Part shown: positions 28,917 through 38,066 of the stretch, in pieces
How the letters are laid out: every line of letters starts with the position of its first letter
Numbering within the stretch: the first letter of the stretch is position 1
Source of the DNA: UBA10348 sp002469915
GTDB taxonomy: Bacteria > Bacteroidota > Rhodothermia > Rhodothermales > UBA10348
Length of the DNA stretch: 64,000 nt
Direction of reading: 5' to 3'
Assembly: GCA_029249345.1 (NCBI GenBank)
Contig: JAQWHM010000007.1
Location: forward strand, 62,001 to 126,000
Made by a program: the position numbers and the translations under genes
The notes under the pieces: generated by a model
What the model was told of the DNA's origin: nothing
Database searches by the model: none
The model's input: only the letters and a program-made list of their open reading frames with translations

Positions 28917-29936
28917 CTAATTTAGGAGGGCCTTTACACGAGTGGCAAGTTGCGTCGCGAACTCGTCCGTACTTGTCGTTCCACCCTGATCACCGGTCAA
29001 GTAGATTCCTTCGGTGTAAATATCGACTAGTGCGTCATGTAATGCATCAGCCGCTTTGGATTCTCCAAGGTGACGCAACATCATCTCTGCAGAACGAATA
29101 AGCGCAGTAGGGTTGGCTTTGTTCTGGCCCGCAATATCTGGTGCGCTTCCATGGACGGCTTCGAATACTGCATAATCATCGCCAATATTAGCGCCAGCTA
29201 CAACACCCAAACCACCCACCAAGCCCGCTGCCAGGTCACTTAGAATATCTCCAAAGAGATTGGTGGTGACAATGCAATTGTAATCCTGCGGCCGAACCAC
29301 CAACTGCATACACATGTTGTCGATAATCCGATCATTAAACTGAAGCTCGGGATATTGAACCGCACGATCTTGGGCAAGTCGAAGAAACATGCCCGAGGTC
29401 AGCTTTAAAATATTCGCTTTATGAACGACGGTAACCTTGTCATATCCGTGAGTTCGGGAGTACTCAAAGCAGAAATTAATAATACGCTGAGATCCTGCTT
29501 TCGAGATTCGGGCAATCGAATCCGCAATATCATGGCGCTCATCGTAAGACTCCAGACCGGAATAAAGGCCTTCTGTGTTTTCACGGAAGATCATAAGATC
29601 TACGTCCTTGAAAGCGGACTTAATTCCAGGGAGCGTCTTGCAAGGACGGACATTCGCGTACAGATCTAGCTTTTGACGAAGTGTCACGTTAACAGACTTA
29701 AAGCCCTTACCAACAGGGGTCGTAACCGGACCTTTCAATGCGATGCGTGTCGACCGAATGGAATCAATGACATGCTCAGGAAGAGGGACGCCATATTTTT
29801 CAACAGCGGCCGCTCCCAAATTTTCGTGCCTCACCCAATCAAATTCAAGACCGGTTGCCTCAAGAACGCGAACGGTGGCTTTAGTGACTTCAGGACCAAT
29901 GCCGTCACCGGGAAGAAGTGTGATACGATAGGACAT
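28917..29936 (-). CDS. NAD-type isocitrate dehydrogenase (isocitrate/isopropylmalate dehydrogenase family)
   Basis: The 339-residue protein (ATG at 29936; an upstream 20-residue extension is not family-like) has the LPGDGIGPEV start, DLYANVRPC and FRENTEGLYSGLE substrate-site motifs, VHKANILKLTSG, NLFGDILSDLAAG and HGSAPDIAG. The SVNVTLRQ segment that replaces the isopropylmalate-specific loop favours oxidative decarboxylation of isocitrate, as in mitochondrial IDH3 subunits. It feeds the TCA cycle. NAD versus NADP preference was judged by overall resemblance only. The 3' neighbours are DUF4293 and EamA genes. Confidence 0.87.
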   Translation of the reverse strand: MSYRITLLPGDGIGPEVTKATVRVLEATGLEFDWVRHENLGAAAVEKYGVPLPEHVIDSIRSTRIALKGPVTTPVGKGFKSVNVTLRQKLDLYANVRPCKTLPGIKSAFKDVDLMIFRENTEGLYSGLESYDERHDIADSIARISKAGSQRIINFCFEYSRTHGYDKVTVVHKANILKLTSGMFLRLAQDRAVQYPELQFNDRIIDNMCMQLVVRPQDYNCIVTTNLFGDILSDLAAGLVGGLGVVAGANIGDDYAVFEAVHGSAPDIAGQNKANPTALIRSAEMMLRHLGESKAADALHDALVDIYTEGIYLTGDQGGTTSTDEFATQLATRVKALLN

Positions 29937-29998
29937 GTAAAACGGAATATTGAGTGTTGAACCGAGGCTAATCTTAAAGGTAAGGGGCCAAAACACGA

Positions 29999-30026
29999 AA
30001 AGGGCGCCGCATAAGCGGCGCCCTTT
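29999..30026 (-). terminator. Strong hairpin downstream of the exbB-exbD operon
   Basis: A 12-base perfect stem (AAAGGGCGCCGC paired with GCGGCGCCCTTT, four-base loop) lies 99 bases past the last exbD stop. On the minus strand it is followed by a U-rich run interrupted by a few bases (TTTTCGTGTTTT). It fits a terminator for the exb operon and insulates the dehydrogenase gene. Confidence 0.85.
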
Positions 30027-30124
30027 CGATTTCGACTAACTTTCGCGATCACATTTCATATAAGAAATGGATCAGCTCTGATAAACGGTCTGTCGCAGAC
30101 CGAAATCAGACGAGCAAAACGACA

Positions 30125-30577
30125 TCAGGAGGGAATTTCTCTTTTGGAAGAGTAATTAATCCTGAGCGTGCCTGCTTCTCGCAATTCCTGCTGAACATCC
30201 AAAACCATCCCCATTTCAGAGGTTGTATCCACTTTCAGGGATACAATCAGTTTCGGCTGCTCAACGAGCTTGCGGTACATGATCGTTCGTACGTTACCAA
30301 CGTCCTCTACAAGGGCGTCGTCGATTTGAACACCTGTCTCTCCAATCCGATTGCCATCCAGTTTTCTGGGGCCAATGTAGATGTAAGAGACGAGTCGTTT
30401 CTGGTCGATTTTAGTAAGCGCTTCAGCGGAAGGCAACTGCGTCCGAACTTGGACTGTTGTCTCACGAAGCACTGTACTGACCATGAAGAAGATCAACAAC
30501 ATGAAGATAATGTCCGGCAGCGAAGCTGTCGGGATATCTTCCTTCGTTTTCATTTTCTTCTGAAAGTGACCTGCCAT
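30125..30577 (-). CDS. exbD: ExbD/TolR biopolymer transport protein (second copy)
   Basis: The 150-residue protein has a cytoplasmic N-terminus, one membrane helix with the essential Asp in SLPDIIFMLLIFFMV, and a periplasmic domain. ExbD proteins work with ExbB to couple the proton gradient to TonB or related envelope machines. The gene is the last of the exb operon, 34 bases after the other exbD. The paired ExbD arrangement is common in Bacteroidota. No TonB gene is in the window, so its partner is elsewhere. Confidence 0.93.
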   Translation of the reverse strand: MAGHFQKKMKTKEDIPTASLPDIIFMLLIFFMVSTVLRETTVQVRTQLPSAEALTKIDQKRLVSYIYIGPRKLDGNRIGETGVQIDDALVEDVGNVRTIMYRKLVEQPKLIVSLKVDTTSEMGMVLDVQQELREAGTLRINYSSKREIPS

Positions 30578-30611
30578 GGGTGATCTCAGTTTACAGATTC
30601 ATAAAAGTTGA

Positions 30612-31169
30612 TCAAGCGGCATCAGGCTCTGCAATCGAAATTGCTGCCTTGATGCGATCCTTGATTTCGTTTTCGCTGTCATTGGCGTCAATGACCGCGA
30701 GGTACGCCTTATAGTCAGGGTAACCAAGTTTGCGAGCTTCGTTATCCCACATTTCGTAATAAGCCATCCAGACTTCATCTAGTACCGATACGTAAGCATC
30801 GTACGGAGTCTCTCTAGCTGTTTTAATCGAAACGAGGGCTTTCGTTGCCGCCTCAGCGTAACGGGGATCTGCTCCCTCATTCATTACGTGAGTAACTACT
30901 TCCTGACGAATCAACTGAACAGCAGAAGGTTGGTCTTCAACAAGAACCATTCCCTGCTCATTCACCAGAATCTTGAGCACATTGCGCTCTTTGATCGGCG
31001 GGGGTTCAACATCGTCTTCAAGTTTCGGTGGTAAAACCATACCGATACCTGTGTCGACGTCAATCGTCGTTGTAACGAGAAAGAAGATCAACAACAGGAA
31101 CGCGATATCCGCCATCGATGATGTCGGAATCTCTGCTTCTCTGCGTCCTTTCTTTTTCAATAGAGCCAT
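30612..31169 (-). CDS. exbD: ExbD/TolR biopolymer transport protein with extended periplasmic domain
   Basis: The 185-residue protein carries the ExbD core (IPTSSMADIAFLLLIFFLV with the membrane Asp). Its periplasmic part is longer than usual and includes an acidic-proline linker (LEDDVEPPPIKE) and a helical, tyrosine-rich insertion around residues 110-165. That insertion distinguishes it from the second ExbD copy and may bind a specific partner. It sits between the small membrane protein and the second exbD on the same transcript. Confidence 0.92.
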   Translation of the reverse strand: MALLKKKGRREAEIPTSSMADIAFLLLIFFLVTTTIDVDTGIGMVLPPKLEDDVEPPPIKERNVLKILVNEQGMVLVEDQPSAVQLIRQEVVTHVMNEGADPRYAEAATKALVSIKTARETPYDAYVSVLDEVWMAYYEMWDNEARKLGYPDYKAYLAVIDANDSENEIKDRIKAAISIAEPDAA

Positions 31170-31196
31170 CTTAATTCCTCTTTGCTAAAGTCCGAT

Positions 31197-31472
31197 CTAA
31201 AATCCAATCAGTCCTTTTAGACCTGATAACAGCAGTACTGCTGATGTCAATGCCAAAGAAATCAGGAAGGCCAGTATAGCCGCGTAAGCCCAGTCTCCCA
31301 GCACGAGTCCAAGTACTGCAAGCAGCGCCATAGGAATCATGGTGAGAACAATGGTGAGCGGGTTCACTTTCCCCTGAATGAGCGAGCGAATGCCAAAAAT
31401 GCCAATCGCAAGAAGACTCATTCCGGATACAATGATCACGGCCCAGACGGCGTAGGGTACAATTCCAGCCAT
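31197..31472 (-). CDS. Small three-helix membrane protein of the exb operon
   Basis: This 91-residue protein is almost entirely hydrophobic, with three predicted helices (about residues 6-28, 38-58, 65-85), and no recognised domain. Its position between exbB (58 bases away) and exbD (27 bases away) suggests it belongs to the same membrane complex, which is inference from context. Similar small membrane proteins occur at this place in exb operons of Bacteroidota. Confidence 0.75.
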   Translation of the reverse strand: MAGIVPYAVWAVIIVSGMSLLAIGIFGIRSLIQGKVNPLTIVLTMIPMALLAVLGLVLGDWAYAAILAFLISLALTSAVLLLSGLKGLIGF

Positions 31473-31530
31473 TTCAATTCAGGTTTCTGTGTCAATACCG
31501 GGAAAACCCAGGTATCAACGGGTCTCAGAT

Positions 31531-32226
31531 TTAGTCCTGACCAGGGCTTCCGGCCTGCAGGAGTACCAGCGAATCGATTAACTCGATTGCGGCTTCTTCC
31601 ATGTCAATCACAATACGGTCAATTTTAGACGTGATGTAATTGTAGAAGAACTGCAGAATGATAGCAGTGATCAAACCAAAAACGGTCGTAAGAAGAGCCA
31701 CTTTGATACCACCAGCCACAAGGCTCGGGGAGATATCACCAGCAGACTCAATGGCATCGAACGCCTCAACCATCCCAACAACCGTTCCGAGGAATCCAAA
31801 CATCGGAGCAAGGGAGATGAAGAGTGATAGCCACACAAGACCTCTTTCGAGGAAGCTCATTTCGATGGAACCGTATGAAACAACGGCTTTCTCGACAGCT
31901 TCGATGCCTTCGTTGTGACGGAGCAATCCAGCCTGGAATACAGACGCGACTGGGCCACGTGTGTCGGCGCAAACTTCTTCGGCAGCGGGAATACCACTGT
32001 CCTCAAGCGCACCTTTAACTTTCACGATGAACTTACGCGTGTTGATATCAGCACGGTTCAGCGTAATGATGCGTTCAAAAGCAATGGCCAGTCCGATAAT
32101 CAGCGAAATGAGAACGGGCCACATAAAGTCGCCTCCCTCATTAAAACGCTGAACGAGAACGTTGACCAGGCCATCGTCGGCCGCCGCTTCCTGCGGCAAC
32201 ATCAGAAGCAGGTTAAAAAACGTCAT
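31531..32226 (-). CDS. exbB: ExbB/TolQ/MotA proton channel family protein
   Basis: The 231-residue protein has three membrane helices; the second and third carry FISLAPMFGFLGTVVGMVEAF and GGIKVALLTTVFGLITAI, the family signature with the channel-lining Thr residues. With ExbD it forms the proton-driven motor that energises TonB-dependent transport or related processes. The ATG at 32226 is supported by an unusually good ribosome binding site (AAAGGAGG, about ten bases upstream); a start 29 codons earlier would read through it. Confidence 0.94.
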   Translation of the reverse strand: MTFFNLLLMLPQEAAADDGLVNVLVQRFNEGGDFMWPVLISLIIGLAIAFERIITLNRADINTRKFIVKVKGALEDSGIPAAEEVCADTRGPVASVFQAGLLRHNEGIEAVEKAVVSYGSIEMSFLERGLVWLSLFISLAPMFGFLGTVVGMVEAFDAIESAGDISPSLVAGGIKVALLTTVFGLITAIILQFFYNYITSKIDRIVIDMEEAAIELIDSLVLLQAGSPGQD

Positions 32227-32545
32227 TGATGTGTTTCCTCCTTTAAGGGAGATTTGTTGTACTTGGTCTTGGTAGCTATTGAGGACATGCCAATAAATTG
32301 ACGTAGTCCTCATTCATTTCAACAGCCGCTCCTCAAATGCAAAAGCACCGAGTGATGAACGGCCGAAAAAGCAGGTCGAATAATATCCAATCTTCAGCCG
32401 TTTGTCAATGCGAGAATCAAGGCAACCTAAAGGTTTACCAAGATGCCCTACAATGAGTACGCCATTCTCCCCGCAAGACAATCATTAGCGGCACAAGTTG
32501 CCATCCGATTTTGTCTCCCGGCATAATAGGGCATAACCGCGAGAT
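32227..32545. other. Intergenic region upstream of exbB
   Basis: This 319-base stretch lies between exbB and the processing-protease gene, both on the minus strand, so it holds the exb operon promoter and the end of the protease transcript. A strong Shine-Dalgarno (AAAGGAGG on the minus strand at about 32236-32243) is the clearest signal. GAGGAC and GTCCTC near 32281 and 32306 form a weak inverted repeat. I see no clear terminator hairpin or coding sequence. Confidence 0.6.
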
Positions 32546-34231
32546 TTATTTGGCTTCAGCGTATCGTAATGCAAGATCCTCGGCTGGATTCCAAAGCATC
32601 TGGGACTCCGTCAGCAGGTGGTCAACTTCGGACCAAATGGGATACCAAGCACTTCTATCGTACAACCTCGTGGCTAGTCTTCCCTTCAAAAGAGCGTGTA
32701 GTTGAACCAGATCAGCGCCCAGATCTTCATCAGAAAATTGCGCTTGACCATCGGATTCTTCACCGCGAGTTCCTACCACAACCCCTCGTTCGGACGCGAA
32801 TGACAAGAAAGCCTCCACCATATCGTCGCTAACTCGATACGTGGCGACAAATCCTTCTTGTGCTTCGCCCCAGGTTTTTTTCAGCGATGCACCGTACAGA
32901 TCTACCCACGTTCTAATGAATTGCGTTTCTAAACCACGGCTCAAAACAGCTTGCATTAATGGAGACAAACTATCTGGCGCTACTATATAATCTGGAATAA
33001 CGCCACCGCCAGCAATAACGACTCTACCGGCTGTTGTCCTGAATATCAACGAATCGGCAATGCCTTCCAGTAACTCTGCAGCACTGAGTGTCCCGTCTTC
33101 TTTTCGTCTCTGGGCTTTGTCCGAGTAATAGTCTGTTCGATCCCCCCCCTCGTATTCCGTTTGAATGAGTCTTCCCGATGGCGTGTAATATCGAGCAACC
33201 GTCAAGCGGAGGGCGCTTCCGTCCCGTAATAAGTACTGTTTTTGAACGAGTCCTTTTCCGAAAGTACGACGGCCGACAATCAAGCCACGATCATGATCCT
33301 GAAGTGCACCCGCTACTATTTCACTCGCTGATGCAGATCCGCCATCTACTAAAACCATCACGGGACCGTCTTCCCAAAGTCCTGAGTCTGTTGCGTAAAA
33401 CGATTCTTGGCTGTCCGGGGTCTCCCCTTTCTGGGAAACAATCAGTTGCCCTTTCTTCAGAAACTCATCCGACATTCGAACCGCCATTTCCATATACCCA
33501 CCACGATTCCCTCGCAGGTCTAGCACCAACCGCTCCATACCGCGAGCCTTAAGCGTCCTTAAACTGCTCAAAAACTCCTGATAGGTCGTTCTAGCGAATC
33601 GATTCACCCGGATGTAGCCTGTTCCATTTTCCAGCATGTAGGTAGCATCCAGCGTGTATATCGGGATTTTATCCCGAATAATGTCAAATATCAGTATCTC
33701 GTTTAGTCCTGGACGATCAACCCCAATTTTGACTGCTGAGCCCCTTGGACCTTTAAGATTTTTTCGAACATCATCTTGTGAGTATCCGATCGTGGATCTC
33801 CCGTCAACGGTCACAATACGATCGCCGGATAAAAGCCCAACCTCTTCACTTGGCCCTCCGGGTAACACGTTTAGGACGGCAAGCGTGTCCTGCCCCTCGG
33901 GACCTGTCAGCAGCTCAAAAGAAATTCCGATTCCTTCAAATGCAGCGTCAAATTGTTCATTCTCTGCCTGCATCTGTGAGACATCGAAATACAAACTGTG
34001 AGGATCCAGTTTCTCAAGCATTCCGCTGATCGCATCTTGAGCAACCTTGTTGGCATCCACTTTTTCCACATAGCGACGATTGATGAGCACAAATACGTCC
34101 TCAATCTTTTTCAGCGCTTCTGAGGTATCCGCACTGAGCAACTGGCTCTCAAGCTGTATACCAGTCAATATGGATCCGAAGATCAGCGCCACTAGAAGCA
34201 ACGATTTTTTCGTGTTGCGAATTTTTTTCAT
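32546..34231 (-). CDS. S41 family C-terminal processing peptidase
   Basis: This 561-residue protein has an N-terminal signal anchor (residues about 10-25). A helical region (about 40-110, FVLINRRYVEKVDANKVAQDA) and a PDZ domain (about 115-195, with GGPSEEVGLLSGDRIVTVDG) follow. The serine protease domain (about 205-380) has the nucleophile in DGGSASASEIVAGAL and the general-base Lys in FGKGLVQKQ. Family members (CtpA/Prc) trim periplasmic proteins. The C-terminal extension (about 385-561) is variable in the family. It is divergent from the PolX-like gene. Confidence 0.93.
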   Translation of the reverse strand: MKKIRNTKKSLLLVALIFGSILTGIQLESQLLSADTSEALKKIEDVFVLINRRYVEKVDANKVAQDAISGMLEKLDPHSLYFDVSQMQAENEQFDAAFEGIGISFELLTGPEGQDTLAVLNVLPGGPSEEVGLLSGDRIVTVDGRSTIGYSQDDVRKNLKGPRGSAVKIGVDRPGLNEILIFDIIRDKIPIYTLDATYMLENGTGYIRVNRFARTTYQEFLSSLRTLKARGMERLVLDLRGNRGGYMEMAVRMSDEFLKKGQLIVSQKGETPDSQESFYATDSGLWEDGPVMVLVDGGSASASEIVAGALQDHDRGLIVGRRTFGKGLVQKQYLLRDGSALRLTVARYYTPSGRLIQTEYEGGDRTDYYSDKAQRRKEDGTLSAAELLEGIADSLIFRTTAGRVVIAGGGVIPDYIVAPDSLSPLMQAVLSRGLETQFIRTWVDLYGASLKKTWGEAQEGFVATYRVSDDMVEAFLSFASERGVVVGTRGEESDGQAQFSDEDLGADLVQLHALLKGRLATRLYDRSAWYPIWSEVDHLLTESQMLWNPAEDLALRYAEAK

Positions 34232-34389
34232 CCGGAATGCTTGGGTTCAGGTAGTAAAGGGGTCAAGAGGCCTAGAATATTCAGGCCCTTCTTTACGGGT
34301 CCTACTTCAGGATTGATCCCAATATCTTGGAGGTCCCTAAATTTTACCCTCCCGCTAATTACCACCAAAACGTGGATAATTGGTCCTTG

Positions 34390-34426
34390 TTTGGTTCATC
34401 CACTGATGCAGATTTGTGTACATTTG
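34390..34426 (+). promoter_or_regulatory. Candidate promoter for the PolX-like/S45-like/sugar kinase genes
   Basis: TACATTTG at 34419-34426 matches the Bacteroidota -7 consensus TAnnTTTG. A TTTG at 34390-34393 is a possible -33 element, though the 25-base gap is longer than usual. If used, transcription would begin near 34433, which places the start codon of the next gene at 34476 rather than at an earlier ATG at 34416 that overlaps the promoter. Confidence 0.4.
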
Positions 34427-34475
34427 TACTCTAATTCAAATCGACTCTTTCTTCGTTTTTCCATTCCCGAGTATT

Positions 34476-36176
34476 ATGACGAACAAGGCTATCGCAGGCC
34501 CGCTCAAAGAAACGGCAGCACTTATCGAATTAACGGGGGGTAACTCGTTTCGAGCTCGGGCCCTGGCTAACGCAGCCCGGATCATTGAGCGACTAGAAAC
34601 ACCCGTAGCCACGCTAATCGAATCCGGTGAGTTCACCACCATAAAAGGACTCGGGACGGGATTGGCTGCACAAGTCAATGAAATCCTACACTACGGGTCA
34701 TTTGAACTTCGAGATGATATTCTGGGTGGTCTTCCTCCAGGATTACTGGATGTGCTTTCTGTAAAAGGACTAGGCGCTAAAAAAGTCCGAGCACTCTGGC
34801 AGAAGCTTAGTGTTCAGTCGCTAGACGACCTAGAAGGCGCTGCACTTTCTGGTCGCATTGCCGAATTGGAAGGATTCGGTAAAAAAAGCCAAGAGTCTAT
34901 TTTAGAAAATTTGACCCTGTTGAGGTCTTTTCAAGGAAAACGTCGACTGGCAAATGGGTTTGCAGATGCTGAAATTATTCAGCAAACGCTTGAGGCTCAT
35001 CCGGCTGTTTCTTCCGTGAGTCAAACGGGAACGCTGGCTCGAAGAATGGAAATCGTAGAGAACCTTTCTTTCGTCGTCTCGGCGTCACCAGATCAAGCTG
35101 AAAACATTTGCAGCCTACTCCCTTTTCCGGTCACCGTTTCCAGCGAGGAGAGCAGGTATTGCGCGATCGGCGAGCTTCCTGATGGTCTTCAGGTTGTTCT
35201 CTTGTTCTGCGAACCTGAGAACTGTGGAGTGAACGTCCTTCGCGAGACAGGCCCAGAATCGTTTGTTTCCGCCTTCCTCAACGATCATCCCACCGTGGTT
35301 GGATCCAGTGAGCAGGATCTATTTGAGCAGGCAGGAGCACGCTTCCTTGCGCCCGAACTTCGAGACTTACCCAGCGCTTGGGAAAGACGAGATACACTCT
35401 CCGCCCTCCCGCTGCTGAAGCCTGAACAACTGAAGGGAGTATTGCACAATCATTCGACGTATTCGGATGGGGCACATACACTTCGCGAAATGTCTCTGGC
35501 TTGCAGAAATGCAGGATATGAGTATTTCGGAATCTGCGACCATAGTCAATCCCTGCGCATCGCAAGTGGAATGAGTGTGGAAACACTGATGCGACAAAAA
35601 GCAGAAATTGCAGCGTTAAACGCAGAGTTCGAGGGTGATAGCGGGTCCCCTTTCCGCGTCTTTTTTGGAGTTGAAAGCGATATCCTCGGAGACGGGAGTC
35701 TCGATTATCCGGACGAAGTCTTGGCCGAGTTCGATATGATTGTAGCCAGTATCCACGTTCGATTTAATATGACGGAAACCGAAGCGACGGATCGAATTAT
35801 TCGAGCCGTCGCGAATCCGTATACCACGATTCTGGGACATCCCACCGGGCGACTCATTTTAAAACGAGCAGGCTACCCGTTAGACCACGAGGCTGTGCTT
35901 CAGGCGTGCGCCTTGCACGGAGTCGCGATCGAATTGAATGCAAGCCCGTACCGACTGGACCTCGATTGGAGATGGATCGAGAGGGCCGTAGAATTAAACG
36001 TGCCTGTGGCGATCAATCCCGATGCTCATTCCATCGAACAACTCGATCTCATGAAATGGGGTGTTGTTGCTGCGAGGAAAGGTGGACTGACCGCGCGGCA
36101 CTGCCTAAACGCTCTTAGCCTTTCCGATTTCAAGTCCTTTCTACATGCTAAAAAGATTGCTTCAGGAATCGTCTGA
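34476..36176 (+). CDS. PolX-like protein: degenerate family X polymerase domain plus PHP domain
   Basis: The 566-residue protein has PolX architecture: an 8-kDa/helix-hairpin-helix part (residues about 1-150, with two GLG hairpins), a palm region (about 160-300) and a PHP domain (about 318-566). PHP metal motifs are intact (HNHSTYSDG, CDHS, GVESDI, LGHPTG, NPDAH). In the palm, the GSxRR...DxD signature is present only as GTLARR followed by ENLS, so the two catalytic Asp are Asn196 and Ser198, and the third-Asp strand reads LQVVLLF. Polymerase activity is therefore unlikely, while nuclease or phosphoesterase activity may remain. Length is normal for PolX, so this is sequence decay, not truncation. 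Confidence 0.85.
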   Translation: MTNKAIAGPLKETAALIELTGGNSFRARALANAARIIERLETPVATLIESGEFTTIKGLGTGLAAQVNEILHYGSFELRDDILGGLPPGLLDVLSVKGLGAKKVRALWQKLSVQSLDDLEGAALSGRIAELEGFGKKSQESILENLTLLRSFQGKRRLANGFADAEIIQQTLEAHPAVSSVSQTGTLARRMEIVENLSFVVSASPDQAENICSLLPFPVTVSSEESRYCAIGELPDGLQVVLLFCEPENCGVNVLRETGPESFVSAFLNDHPTVVGSSEQDLFEQAGARFLAPELRDLPSAWERRDTLSALPLLKPEQLKGVLHNHSTYSDGAHTLREMSLACRNAGYEYFGICDHSQSLRIASGMSVETLMRQKAEIAALNAEFEGDSGSPFRVFFGVESDILGDGSLDYPDEVLAEFDMIVASIHVRFNMTETEATDRIIRAVANPYTTILGHPTGRLILKRAGYPLDHEAVLQACALHGVAIELNASPYRLDLDWRWIERAVELNVPVAINPDAHSIEQLDLMKWGVVAARKGGLTARHCLNALSLSDFKSFLHAKKIASGIV

Positions 36177-36179
36177 TCC

Positions 36180-38066
36180 ATGCTGAAACGCGTGCTCCTC
36201 ATACTGTCGGCGACCTTATTACTGGCCCTTGTACTCTGGGGTATCTCCTGGTACTTGGCCTTTTCCGCCGGACCCAATCCTCCCAGCTCTTTAGCTCTTT
36301 CGGGTTTAACTCAGCATACCACCGCTTCCTGGTCGGTTGATGGTCCGGTACGAGTTGAAGCAGAAGAATTTAAAGATGCCATCACGGGATATGGATACGG
36401 AATGGCTCGTTCCAGAACATGGCAATTGTTGTTGTGGCGCCAGGCAGCTATCGGCGGACTGTCAACATGGTTCGGTCTGGATGCCGTGCCCATAGATCGG
36501 CTGACAAGGCAGTTAGCGTTTGGGTTGGGAGCGCGAACAGCTACAGAGAATCTGACTGAGCACACGCGGGAAACACTAGAACGACTGTCTACCGGCATAA
36601 ACGGAGCGCTGTCCTCTGAGGACTTACCGCGAGACATTCCGCTACTTTTATTGAGTATTGAGCCTATCCCCTGGGAGCCATGGCATAGCATTGCCATCGA
36701 GCGTCTCTATTCTTGGATCTCAACTAGCCCCTTCCCTGCTTCTGACAGTTCTTCCTTCGCAATGGCAGATCGATCACTGAGAGAAATTCTACAAGTGTAT
36801 GGATTGAATCACAGCATGGTGGTCGGCTCAGAAAACGAGGAAAACCGATTTATCAGTGCTCGTTTTGTAACCGGAGACTCTGCTGTTCCGATATATGTTG
36901 AATCTAGTATCCAATGGGCAGAGCACCTCTTTACCGGTTTACTCTTACCCGGAACGCTCGTAGCGCCCTTGGGAGCCACTCATACTTCGGACAACCTAGA
37001 ACGCGCCTGGGGGATTATTCAGTTCGGACGCGCAGCAATCAAAGACGTCACGCTTGCCCAATCTGATATTGAGATCACCCACGACAGGATTCAGCTCGGA
37101 CACTCTGAGCATCTCGTATCTATTTACCGTAATGGTAATGAGATGCCCCTTGTGGAAGAAATGGCAGGATCAGGATCTCAGGATCTATCCATTCTGTCCT
37201 GGAGTGGGTTTAGACAGTTGACCAAGATGGATGCGTGGGTCCGACTGGTTGAAGGGAAATCAGATTATGAGGACGCCATCGGCCTCCGGTTTGAACAGAA
37301 TCAACTTCAAATGAAGGGATCAGCTTCCAGTACGCTTTTGGCTGAAAATGGACTTCAATTCATGTCCAATATTTCCGCCGATCACACCCCCTATTCTCGG
37401 GTAGGCAGCCTGCCGGGTACGATCCGTATTGAGGACCTCCTGATGGATACATTTAGTGAATCGGATGCCCGTCTTATGCCGGACTACTTGCCCTTTCTAC
37501 GGGACTCTCTTCTCTCTAAACCCAGATCTAAGCAAGCGGCTTCGTATCTGAGGAACTGGAATCATCACTACGCATCATCGGAAATTGGAGCTACCATTTT
37601 CGAGGGCATTAAGCGGGCAAATATTCGGGCTGATTCGACTCTCTCCACCCATCTAGAGCCTTTATTGAATGCTATGGGCACCGAAAACGGCTTCGATATG
37701 AGCGCATGGCGCTGGCAAGTCACTAACCCTCGAACACTTAGCTTTCCGGGCACGTCTGCGGCAAACCCTGACGCTGGTCGCAAGGAAGAATCATTCAAGC
37801 AAAAATTTGCACTCGTTCAGGTAGGTGGTGAAGGACATGAGCAAACGTTTTACTGGGGCTCAACTTCACATCCAGGGCTCCCGGTAGCTTCTTCTGCTTG
37901 GGAAGGTGGACTTGACCTGAATTCAGGGGACCTCTTTTTTCGTAGACCGTCCATAGATTACCGCGGATTTCTGGGGTCATTTCTCTCGGCAGACCGTCCT
38001 CTGGCGTTACAAAATCTCTCAGCATTCAGCCCTGAATTTTCGACACAGCTTGAACCCAGACAATAA
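36180..38066 (+). CDS. Penicillin acylase (S45) family-like protein lacking the catalytic nucleophile
   Basis: The 628-residue protein has an N-terminal membrane anchor (about residues 4-26). Residues 60-180 match the alpha-chain of S45 acylases (GYGYGMARSRTWQLLLWRQA, GINGAL, LPRDIPLLLL then PWEPW). The following beta-chain-like part includes VYGLNHSMVVGSE, PIYVESSIQWAE and LPGTLVAPLGATHTSDNLERAWG. In active enzymes the chain is cut just before the Ser, Thr or Cys of a GSN-type motif; here the motif is GLN, with Leu209 at the nucleophile position. It is likely catalytically dead. It starts 3 bases after the PolX-like gene and overlaps the sugar kinase by one base. Confidence 0.75.
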   Translation: MLKRVLLILSATLLLALVLWGISWYLAFSAGPNPPSSLALSGLTQHTTASWSVDGPVRVEAEEFKDAITGYGYGMARSRTWQLLLWRQAAIGGLSTWFGLDAVPIDRLTRQLAFGLGARTATENLTEHTRETLERLSTGINGALSSEDLPRDIPLLLLSIEPIPWEPWHSIAIERLYSWISTSPFPASDSSSFAMADRSLREILQVYGLNHSMVVGSENEENRFISARFVTGDSAVPIYVESSIQWAEHLFTGLLLPGTLVAPLGATHTSDNLERAWGIIQFGRAAIKDVTLAQSDIEITHDRIQLGHSEHLVSIYRNGNEMPLVEEMAGSGSQDLSILSWSGFRQLTKMDAWVRLVEGKSDYEDAIGLRFEQNQLQMKGSASSTLLAENGLQFMSNISADHTPYSRVGSLPGTIRIEDLLMDTFSESDARLMPDYLPFLRDSLLSKPRSKQAASYLRNWNHHYASSEIGATIFEGIKRANIRADSTLSTHLEPLLNAMGTENGFDMSAWRWQVTNPRTLSFPGTSAANPDAGRKEESFKQKFALVQVGGEGHEQTFYWGSTSHPGLPVASSAWEGGLDLNSGDLFFRRPSIDYRGFLGSFLSADRPLALQNLSAFSPEFSTQLEPRQ

